Source: Bemisia tabaci (Eukaryota > Arthropoda > Insecta > Hemiptera > Aleyrodidae). From it: a DNA stretch of 64,000 nucleotides. Positions 23,252-34,008 of this stretch are shown here, piece after piece (position 1 is the first letter of the stretch; each line of letters begins with the position of its first letter). The stretch is from contig NC_092796.1 in assembly GCF_918797505.1 (NCBI RefSeq), positions 58,124,851 to 58,188,850 on the forward strand. Direction: 5' to 3'. Made by a program: the position numbers and the translations under genes. Under the pieces are notes generated by a model. That model did no database searches and was not told the origin of the DNA. It saw nothing but the letters and a program-made list of their open reading frames with translations.

Positions 23252-23719
23252 ATGGTTATAAAATCCTACTCCGACCAGTCGCAGCAACAGATCATTTATG
23301 CAACCGCTCTATCATTTATAGCGGCAGGTTATTTTCCTCGGATCGAAATTGGAAAAACCATGTGTCAAAATATCGTAGTTCAAAAAAGTCAAACTTCCAA
23401 ACTCGAGATGGTCGTAATTCTCGACAAAAACGAACACGAGTTATACAAAATAGGGACCAAAGACGGCATCCTCCCTAAAAGGTACTGTCGGTCGGAATTC
23501 GACGTGTGCGCCACGGCCTTCATATCGGTCAGTGAGGTGCCAGCCGAAAAAAAGGTTACGGTACGTGCGGCCGCAGCCAGTGTTGCTGGGGGTTCTGCGC
23601 AGGGGTTCGAAAGGTGCAACTGCAAAAAAGGTTGCACCTCAAACCAGTGTAAGTGCCGCAAAAATGGCAAACTGTGCAACTCCAAATGTCACTCCAGCCT
23701 CAGCTGCAACAATAAATAA
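23252..23719 (+). pseudogene. C-terminal part of a CXC-tailed transposon integrase
   Basis: The 155-residue frame ends in a cysteine-rich motif (about residues 121-155) with the pattern CNCKKGC, CKCRKNGKLCNSKCH, LSCNNK. It is preceded by YKIGTKDGILPKRYCRSEFD (about residues 65-84). This combination is what I know from the C-terminus of Ginger/GIN-type integrase proteins often labelled 'KRAB-A domain-containing protein 2-like' in arthropods; the Cys pattern follows the Tesmin/TSO1 CXC class. The zinc-binding HHCC and the catalytic DDE core that should precede it are absent upstream, and the first ~45 residues look non-homologous, so this is a 5'-truncated remnant. The stop is followed by an AT-rich 3' tail. 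Confidence 0.75.
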
Positions 23720-23744
23720 ATTTCCTTTGAATGTACTTTTCCTC

Positions 23745-23998
23745 TAAAAAATAAAAAAGTGACAAGAAATCTATAATGATTTCGAATTGCATCAATTGTG
23801 TAACGTTTTCCCTCATGCCCTTTTTTAAGCACTTGTGATATTATGATATTATGTTAAAAAAGTGACAAGGAATCTGTAACGATTTCAAATTGTATCTTTT
23901 TTCAAATTGTAATTGTAAATTTTGCATTTTTTTTCCAATTTTTTTTGCTACTCAGATTTCTCGTGCCCTGTTTTAAGCACTTGTGATATTATGTTACA
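23745..23998 (+). repeat. ~110-bp tandem duplication in the integrase 3' tail
   Basis: aaaaaagtgacaagaaatct then ataatgatttc..aattg and tttaagcacttgtgatatta occur at 23752-23850 and again at 23854-23995. Confidence 0.8.
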
Positions 23999-24094
23999 CT
24001 GTTATTCAGCCTCACCTGTGATTCTTTTATAATAAACCACCGCTCGCCCCGGTCTGCGTGGGGATAAATAGTTGTTTCTCATTGAATTCGTACT

Positions 24095-24282
24095 GTCACT
24101 TTAGCGGTAGAAAAAGTTTTCCGGTAAAGTCACTTTAGCGGTAGAAAAAGTTTTCCGGTAAAGTCACTTTAGCGGTAGAAAAAGTTTTCCGGTAAGGCCA
24201 CTTTAGCGGTAGAAAAGTTTTCCGGTAAAGTCACTTTAGCGGTAGAAAAAGTTTTCCGGTAAAGTCACTTTAGCGGTAGAAA
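24095..24282 (+). repeat. 34-bp minisatellite, six copies
   Basis: Unit gtcactttagcggtagaaaa then agttttccggtaaa. Copies 1-3 and 5 are essentially identical, copy 4 has ggccact and one A fewer, and copy 6 is truncated. The near-identity indicates recent expansion. Confidence 0.95.
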
Positions 24283-24287
24283 TCAGA

Positions 24288-24480
24288 AACGGGGTTTGCC
24301 AAAAAAATCGTTTGGCAAACCTAGTTTGCCTAAAATCACTTTTGGCAAACCTAGGTCTGCCTAAAATTTTCAGGCAATCCTAGGTTTGCCAAACGAGGTG
24401 CTTGGCAGACCTAGGTCTACCTAGGCAGACCTAGGTTTGCCTAGGCAGACCTAGGTCTGCCTGAAAAACGGGGTTTGCCG
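24288..24480. repeat. CCTAGG palindrome cluster between direct repeats
   Basis: The stretch is bounded by acggggtttgcc on both sides (24289 and 24470). Inside, ggcaaacctagg and ggcagacctaggtctgcc blocks alternate in both orientations with at least six CCTAGG or CCTAGT centres, so the region can fold in many ways. Confidence 0.8.
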
Positions 24481-24489
24481 GTAACAGAT

Positions 24490-24600
24490 ATAAACAGCGA
24501 GGCAAGCGACCAGGAAACCCGGGAAAAGTCAGGGAATGCTGTCCGACCGGATACAATCAGGGAAAAGCCAGGGACTTTCGAAAACGCCAACGTTTTGACC
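24490..24600 (+). repeat. TCAGGGAA-family fragment
   Basis: gggaaaagtcagggaatg and aatcagggaaaagccaggga mark a degenerate piece of the family seen complete at 53546-54418. Confidence 0.55.
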
Positions 24601-24829
24601 ACATTGATTAAGTTCCCTTACGTTATCGCAAAAGAGTCAAGGGATTTCACTAGAAGAAATTAAGGAAAGGGAACGATTAAATGAAATTTTGCTAGCCACC
24701 TTGTAATTATGTATACTTCCTGTTCGGACCACTCGCCAAAGCTCCATTACTTTCAGAAGCCATAAATAAATGACGCCCTTTAAAGTTGGGTTGGGACAGG
24801 GGCCAAGCTAAGATTTTCCATTATTTTCG

Positions 24830-25168
24830 CATGATCCCGCATCAAACACGTACTCCGGAACTCGGAAAGTTGATACGTGCTTTATTTCCCTGTTTGCTAG
24901 CATCTGCAGCATTTACGTCTGCATTTATAGGTAAACATCAGCAGTTTGAGTCAAGTGAAAGGTTTCAGATTTGACTTCATTAGCGCAATACCATATCAAA
25001 AATTCACGAACTCTACTCAGGAGTTCGAATCTTCATTTCCAGGATTTTACATTATACCTACATATTCATACGCGAACGTCATTTATATGAGACAGGCGAA
25101 AAAGTAAGATTTTCCTTCAAATGCGCGTGATACCACATCACATACATACTCCGGAGTTCGAATAGTTA
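24830..25168 (+). repeat. GTGATACCACATCACATAC satellite, right arm
   Basis: Three units about 150 bp apart: catcaaacacgtactccgg (about 24841), ataccatatcaaaaattcac (24991) and gataccacatcacatacata then ctccggagttcga (25130). The last unit and its upstream gagacaggcgaa match 22060-22117 in inverse orientation. Confidence 0.65.
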
Positions 25169-26500
25169 ACCGCTTGATTTCCAGGAGAACAACAGAAGTG
25201 ACAAGTGAGTTTCAAAGTAGCGCTCTCTGTTGAGATTTTTATGAACCTTGCGAGCTCTCAAGAATGAGTTTCTAAAAGCTGCCACGAGAGCGCAGCACTA
25301 GTACTTCAAACCTTAATTAGATAGACGTCCTCCTTTGTGTCGCTCCGCTCATCATCTGTCATTTTGTATCGATAACTTAAATTTTTGTAAAGTGTCAACG
25401 AGAAGTCCAGTAGGCTTTTTTAACTTTTTTTGATTGACGACTATTCTGTCTGTGTGAAGTTTGGACTTTTGTTAGCGAAGGTAACCCACCAAATCTTTTG
25501 CAAGTTTCGTAAAGCAGATGTGGTGTTACTCCATGATGAGTTTTGGGTTATGAATGAATATCTTGTCGTCGCGTAAATATTTCGTTTTTTGCTCCCAAGC
25601 CACATCCAGTGAGTCCCAATAAGTAATCTAAAGTGTATTTCTCTTTCGATTTTGTGAATTTCCTCACGTCTCAAAATCTCGGGTTGCAAATTTTCACCAC
25701 CAATTCTCTGGTAAGGATCAAGTATCCCATGAGCTTGTAACTTTCCACTATGTTCTGTGTGAATGAGCTTGCAATTATAACCATTAGAGAACAAATATAC
25801 ACAAATAATAGCACTCTCATTCCTTACTACTCAGATTAAATCAATTTCTTCATTCGTCTTAGATTATCTATCTCTAGAAAGTGTTCTCTTCTTATTTTCT
25901 CGTTTTATATACTTGACACCATTACACAAGCTGTAGCGTAAACAATCATGAACTTTTGAAGGTAACCTCAATGTGACTGCTGCCCTTCTTGTTCATGATT
26001 TTCTGATTATCATGCTCTTATGTTTGACAAGTTCTTCTACGTCTACTATTTGACCTCAAAGACTCAGTTGAAATTTCAGATTGTAGGCAATATAAGGTAT
26101 GCATTTGTAATTTTATCAACTGGGAGGTGTTATCTGTTTCCTAATGAGAATTAGGTTAAGGAGGTATGCTGTATGTTTTTGTACCTATGCCAGTGATCAT
26201 AATCAAAATGCATTTTATCTAATGTGAAAGAAATACAACTCTACGGATTATTCTTTATGAATCAGTAAAAGAAAGCCATTTATAGACTTCAGCTTCATCC
26301 AAGACGTTAGGTTTATCCAAACAGGTGAAGGTTGTAAGTGGCTAGCACCCATCTTCAAGGCTACAAGGAAATACTTGAAAACAATGAAGGGCGTTCTACA
26401 TTATTACCGAAAAGCGCTGAAGTTCACATAATCATTGTTGGAAAAAGTTGAAACAAAATTAAAATAAAATACAATCACATACAGTGTTGGGTACAGAGCA
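25169..26500. other. Repeat-poor stretch, one unrecognised minus ORF
   Basis: No transposon boundary was seen. A minus-strand ORF of 117 residues (25441-25794) has ordinary amino-acid composition, including REEIHKIEREIHFRL, but no family I can name. It lies upstream of the candidate exons at 26503-28084 on the other strand. Confidence 0.35.
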
Positions 26501-26502
26501 GG

Positions 26503-26559
26503 ATGGAGATGAACAAAGTGAACTGTGATAGAACGGCAAGAGTGCTTGAGGTGTCTACA
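26503..26559 (+). CDS. Possible first coding exon (weak)
   Basis: An ATG in favourable context (gcaggATGG) opens 19 codons ending at a GTAAGT donor (26560-26565). It keeps frame with only one of the two open frames of the exon at 27243, and not with the more protein-like one. I list it as a possibility; without transcripts it is not secure. Confidence 0.15.
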
Positions 26560-27242
26560 GTAAGTTTGCACTTGTTTAAATTCCGTTTGGAAGCGATGTA
26601 ATTGTCGAACAGCAATGGAGGATTGACTGCGACCTGATAGTGAGCGTTGTTAATCCTCGGTCCTTATTGAACAACCGCATCATACGTTGTTTACAAGCGG
26701 CATAAGCAACATGCAAAATGCAAATAAGAGTGCTGAATAAAACAGAATATAAAATTGATTGTGAGTTGATAATTTAATTCCGAAAAGGAGCACTAATTAA
26801 CGAGGAAATTTAGCACCTACCATGTGCAGCAGCATTCTAGCAAGTCATTTGCACTACCCTCATTTACTTATATTTGAAGATTGACTGAATTTGTTTTATC
26901 TTGGTCCTTGCATTCAGTAACTGTGATGTTCTATTATAACTTTTTCCAACATTGATTATGTCAATTTTAGAAATTTTAGACTTTAATGTAGAACGCTTTA
27001 CATTTTTTCTGAAAATTTTTGGAAGTCTTGAAGATTGTTGCTGTTTACCTAAAAAGCTTTGGCTCACATGGTAACAGTATATGAAAGATAATGAAATAAA
27101 GACGGATAGCATGAAAGTTCTCATCATTTTATTTACATAATATGCCAAACCTTCGCCAGCGTTTAAATGTACTTACTGTTTTTACTCAATCACATCAAGG
27201 AATTTCTAATTGCTCAGTGTTTTCCATTTTGTCTTTTTCCAG

Positions 27243-28084
27243 AGGTTTCGAGTTGTACAGCAGCTTTCATCACGGAGGTCAGAGAAGAGGTTGATTCCAT
27301 CGATGCAGAATTCTTTCATGTCTCTGATTCTATGTTACGGTAAGTTTTCTTTTATAAAATTGATCCTTCATCTTTAGTGCTCCAATCTAATGAAATTATG
27401 CTTAAAAAGACATTAGATTTTATCTGAAGCACTAGTTTTTGCACAATTGACTTACTTATCAATGGTTTGGCATCTCCTAAAACTCTGTTAGACCATGCCA
27501 TCCTCTCAAATTGACACCTTATGATGCTTTTTGGAGAGTCGATTTTACATCTTGAATTTTCAAAGGACACACACTGATCTCAACAACACATAACCTTGCC
27601 TTGGACTTTTTTGAAATTCAGTAAGGTAGCTTACTAAAGTAGCAAGGGGTAGAGGTTAATATTTCCTCATTTTAAAAGGAATATGGAATCTCTCCAATCA
27701 TATTGTAACATTATTCTTGAGCTTCTATGGCCTCGAAAACCCTTTGTGATTATGAAACATGTTTTGTATCAAAAATGTCTAGCTCTGCCACTGTTGTAAA
27801 GTTAAAGAATTTTCTGGGAAGGGCCCTTTAGGGAAAATCTTGAAACCTTGTCCTCCATCCATCGTAGTATCAAATCTTGAGGCTAAGTTGTTTTTAGACT
27901 TAAAACTAATAGAATTCAGCTGCTAGGAATGAGAGATAGTGAAAAATCTGGGTATGTGGTTATTGGGTTGAGTTCAACCGAATTCTTATCTTAAAAACTG
28001 TTTTACTAACAATGGGACTGCCTTATTTTTCTGCAGCTACAAGCCAGGCTCAGAGGTCTTCCCACCTTCCTGTGATTCTATTTA
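27243..28084 (+). CDS. Candidate last two exons of an unrecognised gene
   Basis: Exon A (27243-27339, 97 bp) has an acceptor ttttgtctttttccag and a donor ACG|GTAAGT. Exon B starts at 28037 after ttatttttctgcag. In one frame exon A reads VSSCTAAFITEVREEVDSID... then ...EFFHVSDSML. The split codon CG|C joins to exon B YKPGSEVFPPSCDSI and a TAA at 28082. A second frame is also open across the junction, so the coding frame is not settled. The intron would be 697 bp. Composition is acidic and helical, and I recognise no family. The surrounding 25-28 kb is the least repeat-laden part of the window, which fits a host gene. Confidence 0.35.
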
Positions 28085-28528
28085 AAAAAAAAAGAAGAGA
28101 AGGAAGAAATTACAGCGCTGAAATGCTAGTTTTTATGATTCTCAAAACATTTTAGATTTTGAGAAAATGTTAAGAAACTAAACATATTTAGAACGTACAA
28201 TTAAATTGTAACGTGTGTTGATGAGTAGCTATTAAGCGACTGAAAGCCAACCATTGATAAAAGGGAATATAACCGGGTTTAATTGTCGACTTTAAAGGTT
28301 CTTATAGCACAAATGCATTCTATTAGTGTGAGGTTTGAAAGCTGAATTCTGTTAGATTTTAAATTAGAAAAACAATTTAGACAAGAATTTATCGTTTTTA
28401 TTTAAAAAAAATGTAAAAAATGCACTATTTTTGTGCACACTCCCAATTCTTTGCATCATGAAAGTAAACACACAGTACACAAAGGGTGTATGTAACTCTA
28501 CATTCATATAATATACCTGGCAGGAGAG
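28085..28528. other. AT-rich stretch downstream of the candidate exon
   Basis: It may be a 3' UTR. An A run follows the stop directly (28083-28091), and several AATAAA-like words occur without a clear preferred site. Confidence 0.3.
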
Positions 28529-28530
28529 CT

Positions 28531-28790
28531 GTACTGCTGTACTCAGGGAGAACGTTGCATGAACATTCGAGAGTTGCCAAATTTCCTCGGATAAGACATG
28601 TAGTTTTGAGGAAAGTTATGCATATTTTTCCTTGATGAATTTTTTCCAGGTATACCTTAAATTGCAAACAAAATTGTTTGAAAAATTTACTAAAGAATAA
28701 TATTCACAATTATCCCAGTAAATCCGTTTCATACAAAGGGAAATATAGCAACGTCCAAAGGCTCATACGGTTCTTCCTTAGCACGGCATT
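28531..28790. mobile_element. CGCCGTATGAAC MITE, copy A
   Basis: The left end is degenerate (tactgctgtactcagggaga, acgttgcatgaac, gttgccaaatttcctcgg). The right end is gggaaatatagcaacgtcc then catacgg-ttcttccttagc and acggca, its inverse. It abuts copy B head to tail. Confidence 0.75.
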
Positions 28791-28791
28791 A

Positions 28792-29050
28792 CATTGCCGT
28801 GCTAAGAAAGAACGCCGTATGAACCTTCAGGCGTTGCCAAGTTTCCTTCGATAAAAACCGAATTTTCTGGGAAAATTGTGAATATTATTTTCCAAATTTT
28901 TCAGACAATTTCGTGCGCAATTTAATCTAAAATATCTGAAAATTTCAAGGAAAATTATCCAAGAATGTCATCAAAAATACATGTTTTATCAAGGGAAATT
29001 TGGCAACCCTCGAATGTTCATACGGCGTTCTTCCTTAGCACGGCAGTACA
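28792..29050. mobile_element. CGCCGTATGAAC MITE, copy B
   Basis: TIR element with left end tgccgtgctaagaaagaacg then ccgtatgaaccttcaggcgt and tgccaa. The right end is ttggcaaccctcgaatgttc then atacggcgttcttccttagc and acggca. This is the cleanest copy of the family, near 255 bp, and largely self-complementary. Confidence 0.85.
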
Positions 29051-29495
29051 AGTGTGGGATACAGACATGCACACGATTTTGTTTCTCAAAACCTCTTCAT
29101 TTCCCCTTCAACTGAAGCTATGTACAACTTTCGATGCATGTTGTCGCGCAATTGCCTACTCAAGAAAATTGAAGGAGTTTTGTTCCACCAGCGGATACGT
29201 CTCGTGGACCGCGACCGCTGTCGAGTCGTTTCCGTAAGAGGTCGCGAACGTGTATTCCGATTCAAACTCGGTGAAATATCGGAGTCAAAATATTATGTTT
29301 TGCTGAGAACATGCCGTGTGTTTATGCGTGTAGCCGAAGTAACTGACGTACCCTCTGTACCTACTTATGCCATAGAATTTTTTTCATTTCCATCTTGAAA
29401 CTTCGAGTAGCTTTTGTCTTGATAATATTTATTTGCGTTTTCGGTAGCCAACGGTGCTGAAGAATTTCCTTACTGCGAAACTACTCAAGATTCAG
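29051..29495. other. Unassigned stretch with a 114-residue ORF
   Basis: The ORF at 29054-29398 (plus) is rich in R and V, shows no known motif and begins at a MITE edge. I do not call it a gene. Confidence 0.35.
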
Positions 29496-29497
29496 AG

Positions 29498-29729
29498 CAC
29501 TGGAAAAAAAAACGCATTGGATCTAGAGTCCAGACTCTTAAAAACATCGACAAGAAAAAGTACTCTTGATTCAATCGGATTTTTGCTTAAATAAAAAACC
29601 AAGCCTCTTAATTTGAGCGGATTTCCTTTTGATTCAAGCAAAAATCCGATTGAATCAAGAGTATTTTTTCTTGTCAATGTTTTCAAGAGTCTGGACTCTA
29701 GATCTAATGTGTGTTTTTTTTTTCCAGTG
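29498..29729. mobile_element. CACTGGAAAA MITE, copy 1
   Basis: A nearly full-length palindrome with termini cactggaaaaaaaa and tttttttttccagtg. The inner arms are ggatctagagtccagactct and tcttgattcaatcggatttt. Flanking AG on both sides is compatible with a 2-bp duplication. CACTG termini recall the CMC (CACTA/CACTG) superfamily; this is an inference. Confidence 0.9.
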
Positions 29730-29884
29730 AGGAGCTATGAGAGATTTTTATGGTTTTTTTAGAGATATTGTATGCATGGGAAGAGTCTTAACCTCTAATC
29801 ATCCACATATTTGTCTGCGTCATTCTTGAAAAATCGATAGGTTTCTATACTCTGATAAAACGAACTTATCGCTGATAACCATAC

Positions 29885-30136
29885 CGATGGCTAAAGTGCG
29901 AAACCGCGTATCTCCGTTTGCAAGGTTGCAGACTTCCTCTCAAACTTTATTTTTTCTTTGGAAAACAAGTCAGTTTCATTTTTTGAGAACTTCCTTGACT
30001 TTATTTCTGTATTAGCAGGACATTTCGTCGAAATTTCAATTTGTATAGTTGACATGTGCCTCTTCAAAAAATTAAAATAGGAGCAGAGATTTTGAAACAC
30101 CCCAATAGAGATACGTGGTTAAGCACTTTAGCCATC
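29885..30136. mobile_element. TIR MITE related to the array inside the Helitron
   Basis: The left end gatggctaaagtgcgaaacc then gcgtatctccgttt is the inverse of ccaatagagatacgtggtta then agcactttagccatc. The interior (gttgcagacttcct, aaactttattttttcttt) matches the 516-bp units at 34009-35139. Confidence 0.75.
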
Positions 30137-30850
30137 TATACATAAGAACTCTCATTGGACGTCAAAAAGGGGAGTTCCTTCGATTGTCGGAAAGTTTTCC
30201 TAAATATTTTTCTTTTAAATAAATATAATATAAATTTAAAATAATTCTCTCAATTTTAAAAGAGACTTTCCGAAGTTTGCTCCCTTCCGTTTGATAGTTT
30301 TCCTTCCCCCATCCACTTCAAATAACAAGGTCACAAAAAGTCAGGTAAAACCCGAGGAAGTCGATAAATTTTTATCAATTGCGAAGAATCCGGAACCTCT
30401 GTATCAAAACTTGAATTTTCTTATCCTGTCAAAACCTCTTAATGACTTCAATCCTTGAGCCACGAACCACCTGAGCTGCCATCATTTCATTAACGTCTTA
30501 AACATCCAAATCGATGGAATAATAGAAAAGCCCTCATTGATAAGATAATATAAACATCAAGAACGCTTTTGGCATTAATAATTCCAATGCGCGCCTAAGA
30601 ATCTGCTGAAATATTGAAAAAATCAAAATTCACATCCGGAACTCCGGAGACTTCTTTAAATTTTCTCAAGAAAATCGTGAGGAGGGAGAAAGTGTTGGTT
30701 TCTCTCCAGGGAATGTGCTCCTGAAAATCCTGTCAAAACCTCATAACGACTTTAATCCTTCTAATATCTACATTCTATCGACGTTGCTTGAATTTCGGAA
30801 CAGAATTTTTTTTTACCTTCTTGACGGAAATTTAGAGGAGATTAAGGAAA
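30137..30850. other. Unassigned stretch with local duplications
   Basis: cctgtcaaaacctc(t)taa(t/c)gactt recurs near 30426 and 30730, and ccggaactccggagactt near 30640 recurs as ctggaattccggagactcct at 31343. These are short diverged repeats of unknown type. Confidence 0.4.
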
Positions 30851-30851
30851 G

Positions 30852-31269
30852 CACTGAAAAAAAATCTCTGTGTATTTACTAAGAAAAGGGTAAAATTACC
30901 GAGAGTTCAGGGTTCTATTTGATCCCAGTTTTTTCTTGGTAAAATTACCATTTATGGAATTGGTAATTTTACCGAGAAATCTCGGTAAAATTATTGAACT
31001 TTCACGGTAATTTTACTGGACCTTGGTAAAAACGCCAATATTTTGTATCGACTGTGGTAGAATTACCGAGATAACATGGCAAAGTTACCGGGAATTGATT
31101 ACCTATGAAAGTGGCACTTATTCTTACCTGAAAAAAACAGTAAAAATACCGGTTTTTAGGTAAGCTTACCAGTCTGTCTTGGTAAAGTTACCAACAATTT
31201 GTAAAAAAAAGCGAGATGGTAAAGGTACCAACGGACCTTGGTAAAAACGCCGAGAATTTTTTTTCAGTG
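30852..31269. mobile_element. CACTGAAAAAAAA element with internal GGTAAAATTACC array
   Basis: The termini cactgaaaaaaaatctc and gagaattttttttcagtg are exact inverses. Inside, ttggtaaaattacc or its inverse occurs at least ten times (for example 30942, 30969, 30988, 31024, 31180 and 31218) in both orientations. The termini resemble those of the CACTGGAAAA MITE family. Confidence 0.9.
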
Positions 31270-31394
31270 AGGTAGCCAAGACTCGGGAAAGTTCAAAATT
31301 CAAAGATGCATTTCATCGATATCGAAAATCGATATTCATATCTGGAATTCCGGAGACTCCTATAAATTTTCTCAAGACAATCGTGGGGAGGGAG

Positions 31395-31480
31395 AAAATG
31401 TTGGTTTCTCTCCGGGTGCTCTTGAAAATCAGGGAATCAGCTTCAGAAAATCAGGGAATGAGCATGGTCAAGAATTCTAG
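31395..31480 (+). repeat. TCAGGGAA-family fragment
   Basis: gaaaatcagggaatcagctt then cagaaaatcagggaatgagc, followed by atggtcaagaattctagac. The last block recurs at 54571-54592, showing a shared 3' segment. Confidence 0.5.
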
Positions 31481-31490
31481 ACGTCCGGCC

Positions 31491-31725
31491 ACACAGTGGA
31501 TCCAGTCAATCGGAGAGGTCGGACTTGAAATTTGCGACTAGAACTACAAATTTTCATGTTTACTTCGTCACATATTAAATTTTAAGGGGCACTTCTCCTA
31601 GTAAATTTCACGAAGAAACCAATAAAACCAATTTCGGAACCTCAAACTTTGTATAAACTGAGTTACAAGCTTTTAAAATTCCCCAATTTTGTCCGACCTC
31701 TCCTTTTTACTCGATCCGCTGTGCG
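31491..31725 (+). mobile_element. CACAGTGGATC MITE, copy 2
   Basis: acacagtggatccagtcaat then cggagaggtcggac at the left, and gtccgacctctcctttttac then tcgatccgctgtgcg at the right. The TIRs are about 35 bp and the length about 235 bp. Confidence 0.85.
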
Positions 31726-32275
31726 CCATGCTCCAACTCGGATATGTATCCTTGACTTGTACTAGGAAGATTTGAGTCGATTTTTGCGGTTTTGCGCAGA
31801 CTGTGCGAATTTTAGCGCCCCCTCCTCTCCCCTACCCCCAACATATAGATGTATAGATAGATACTTTGAAGGCTCTGATGTGGCAGCGCTGGGATCGGCC
31901 CCGGTGAAATTAGAAATTGGGCTCAAGAGACAACGGAAGGAAGCGGAGCGTATCATCATCTGCTTCTTCCCTCGCGAGCCCCCCCCCCCCCCCCCCCCCC
32001 ACCTCTTCGGCGAAATGGCCGGAGAAATTGTCCGCGATTACGCGAGCAACATCATCTGCAGGCGCGTTGCGCAACCGCCGCACACCGCCGCCACGCAATG
32101 ACAGTAAATGCCGCCTTTCTTCTTTTCTCAATGACGCCGATCTGTGACCTTGTCGGCGTTAGTTCGTAGTGAAAAAAATAAATAATCAAGTAAAATAATT
32201 ACAATCCAATGTATACCTATCCGCACCAATGTATGTATAAGTTGATGAATTTTTGGCAGCTCGAACACAGATGGA
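31726..32275. other. GC-rich patch with poly-C run
   Basis: A run of about 22 C lies at 31979-32000. Frames over this patch (31772-32147) overlap on both strands and differ in reading, which points to base composition and not to a gene. No domain is seen. Confidence 0.4.
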
Positions 32276-32515
32276 CCTTCCGGCCGAAGTATCACAAGCG
32301 CCGTGTGACGTTTCAAAATTTCCGCCGCCATTTTATTTTTTTACAGAGAAAGTGTTGGTTGAATTTGTTCGAAAATTTCACTGAATTTTATTGGCAGCGC
32401 AAAGAAAATTAGTGAAATTTTCGGACAGCTTCGTTGAATGATTTCTCTGTAAAAAAATAAAAAAGTGTCGCAAGTTTTGAAACGTCGCATGGCGATTGTG
32501 ATACTTAGACCGGAA
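32276..32515. mobile_element. CCGGCCGAAGTATCACAAG MITE, copy 1
   Basis: The left end ccggccgaagtatcacaagc then gacgtttcaaaatttccgcc and gccattttattttttt is inverse to the right end aaaaaataaaaaagtgtcgc, tttgaaacgtcgcatggcga and gatacttagaccgg. The inner arms are also complementary (gaaaatttcactgaatttta against attagtgaaattttcg). Confidence 0.85.
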
Positions 32516-32804
32516 AGTGAGGAGATAATTACAGTGACCAAATGGGGAGACAAAGTCGAAAACATCGGAACGTCTCGGATATACAATGTTTTTAGTTTTG
32601 TTTCGCCATCATGTCACTGTGATTGCCAGTGTATGTATACATGCACTCCTCTCCTTATCTGTTGGAGCCGCTGTCGGCCCCATTCCAGCTTGTAAGAGTT
32701 CTTGATAAATAATGTCACCAAAAAACAAAAAGTACAATCCAGAAAAAGTTAGGAAAAGGAATAAGATATTTACCGTATCTCCTTCGGAAAAAGACCAAAA
32801 ACCA

Positions 32805-32965
32805 GGGGCTTCAAATCTTTGAGGGAAGAGGACCAATAATTGAATCGGAGGAAACAAAATTTGTCAAAAGCAGGGCAAAACTTGAAAACAGTATTCTCAA
32901 AATGCTATGAGGGTTTCTTTCTGTGTCCCCAAATCCTTCATGAGAAGGTAGCCTCCCCTTGATAA
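32805..32965 (+). repeat. Long direct repeat, left copy
   Basis: tcaaatctttgaggg, tgtcaaaagcagggcaaaac and ccccaaatccttcatgagaa recur in order and orientation at 36306-36445 (tcaaatctttgagggg, tgtcaaaagctgagcaaaac, ccccaaattcttcataatgg). The two copies bracket the palindromic MITE and Helitron. Confidence 0.7.
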
Positions 32966-33771
32966 TTAATGGACCACTAGACAAGGTACGAATTCAAGCA
33001 TTCTAATACATGTTTCCGAACCAGAATTTCACGCGAAACACGATTTGCGCAACGAAAATTACTGAAATCAACTCCTAAGGAAGATATTAACGTTTTTATT
33101 TCACATTGGTCATGAGGAATTTGAAAGGCCCGCTCACAAGAAACTCAAAGCTCTACGTAAGTCAAATCGCGCACCACAACGGTTTCAGCGAGCCTCTCAA
33201 TCGAGCAAACGTTCATTTCCAACCATGTGTTGTTCAAACTATAAGCAATCTAAAACTATAAAGGAGAGGCCCCAATTTTGTACCCAATGTTTCAGCGACT
33301 TCCCGAAGGCGGATTTCCTTGAAACTTTGTACGCATGTGCGGTTCGTGCTGAAGGGGTGCAATTCGTCGTCCGATTTTCGAAATTTTGATTCTAAGGGTT
33401 GAAAACACGCTAAAATAGGGTGACCCGTGTGTTAGAGCGGTGTTGCGCGATCGATCGTCGTCGTCTGGTCGTCGTGGTTTCCCTTCTTTTATTGCGTCTC
33501 GATCAGCTGTTTTTTCTGTCTAATTTTGGAGATTCCGAACCGGAGCAGTGTTGCCAAAATCACGAAATCTGTAATTTCACGAAATTGTTCGTTCTCGGTC
33601 ACCTGATGACTCGGCTGCCCGAGGCGTTCGTCGTCATGGATATTCGTCGTTTATGAAGAATTCCGATTTTTTCGTACAGTGCGCGTCGTCTTTTGAATTT
33701 TGTTAATATTTGTCGTGTATGAAGAATCTCGAATTTTTAGTAAAGTGCGCGTATTCGTTTTAATATTGAGA

Positions 33772-34008
33772 ATGGATCGGAGTCGAAAACGTGGGCGTCC
33801 GGCGAAGCGTGGCAATGTTTCTCGCAATTTATCCGCGCGACGCAAAGTGCGGCATGATGGCTATCTCAGTGAGATAGATAATGTACGACGTAGGGGTGAA
33901 CAAGGAAATGACCTCAATTCATTTCGGCAGAGCACTGATAATATTATCGAAAATGATTATCCGGAAAATAATTTCGGACTTTTAAATGTGAAGTGCCAGT
34001 ATTGTGAT
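33772..34008 (+). pseudogene. RepHel N-terminal fragment, forward
   Basis: ATG at 33772 opens a basic N-terminus (MDRSRKRGRPAKRG) that runs about 79 codons to LNVKCQYCDG, the first Cys pair of the Helitron N-terminal zinc finger. At about 34008 the sequence switches abruptly into the repeat unit seen again at 34507-35100, so the protein is truncated in the middle of the finger. Related RepHel proteins are well over a thousand residues long. Confidence 0.65.

Noticed and set aside
24095..24282. CRISPR-like array
   Set aside because: The units are contiguous without spacers, and the window is eukaryotic; it is a minisatellite.
31772..32147. GC-rich ORFs, possible exon
   Set aside because: Overlapping frames on both strands around a poly-C run and no splice signals or domain; kept only as an unassigned patch.
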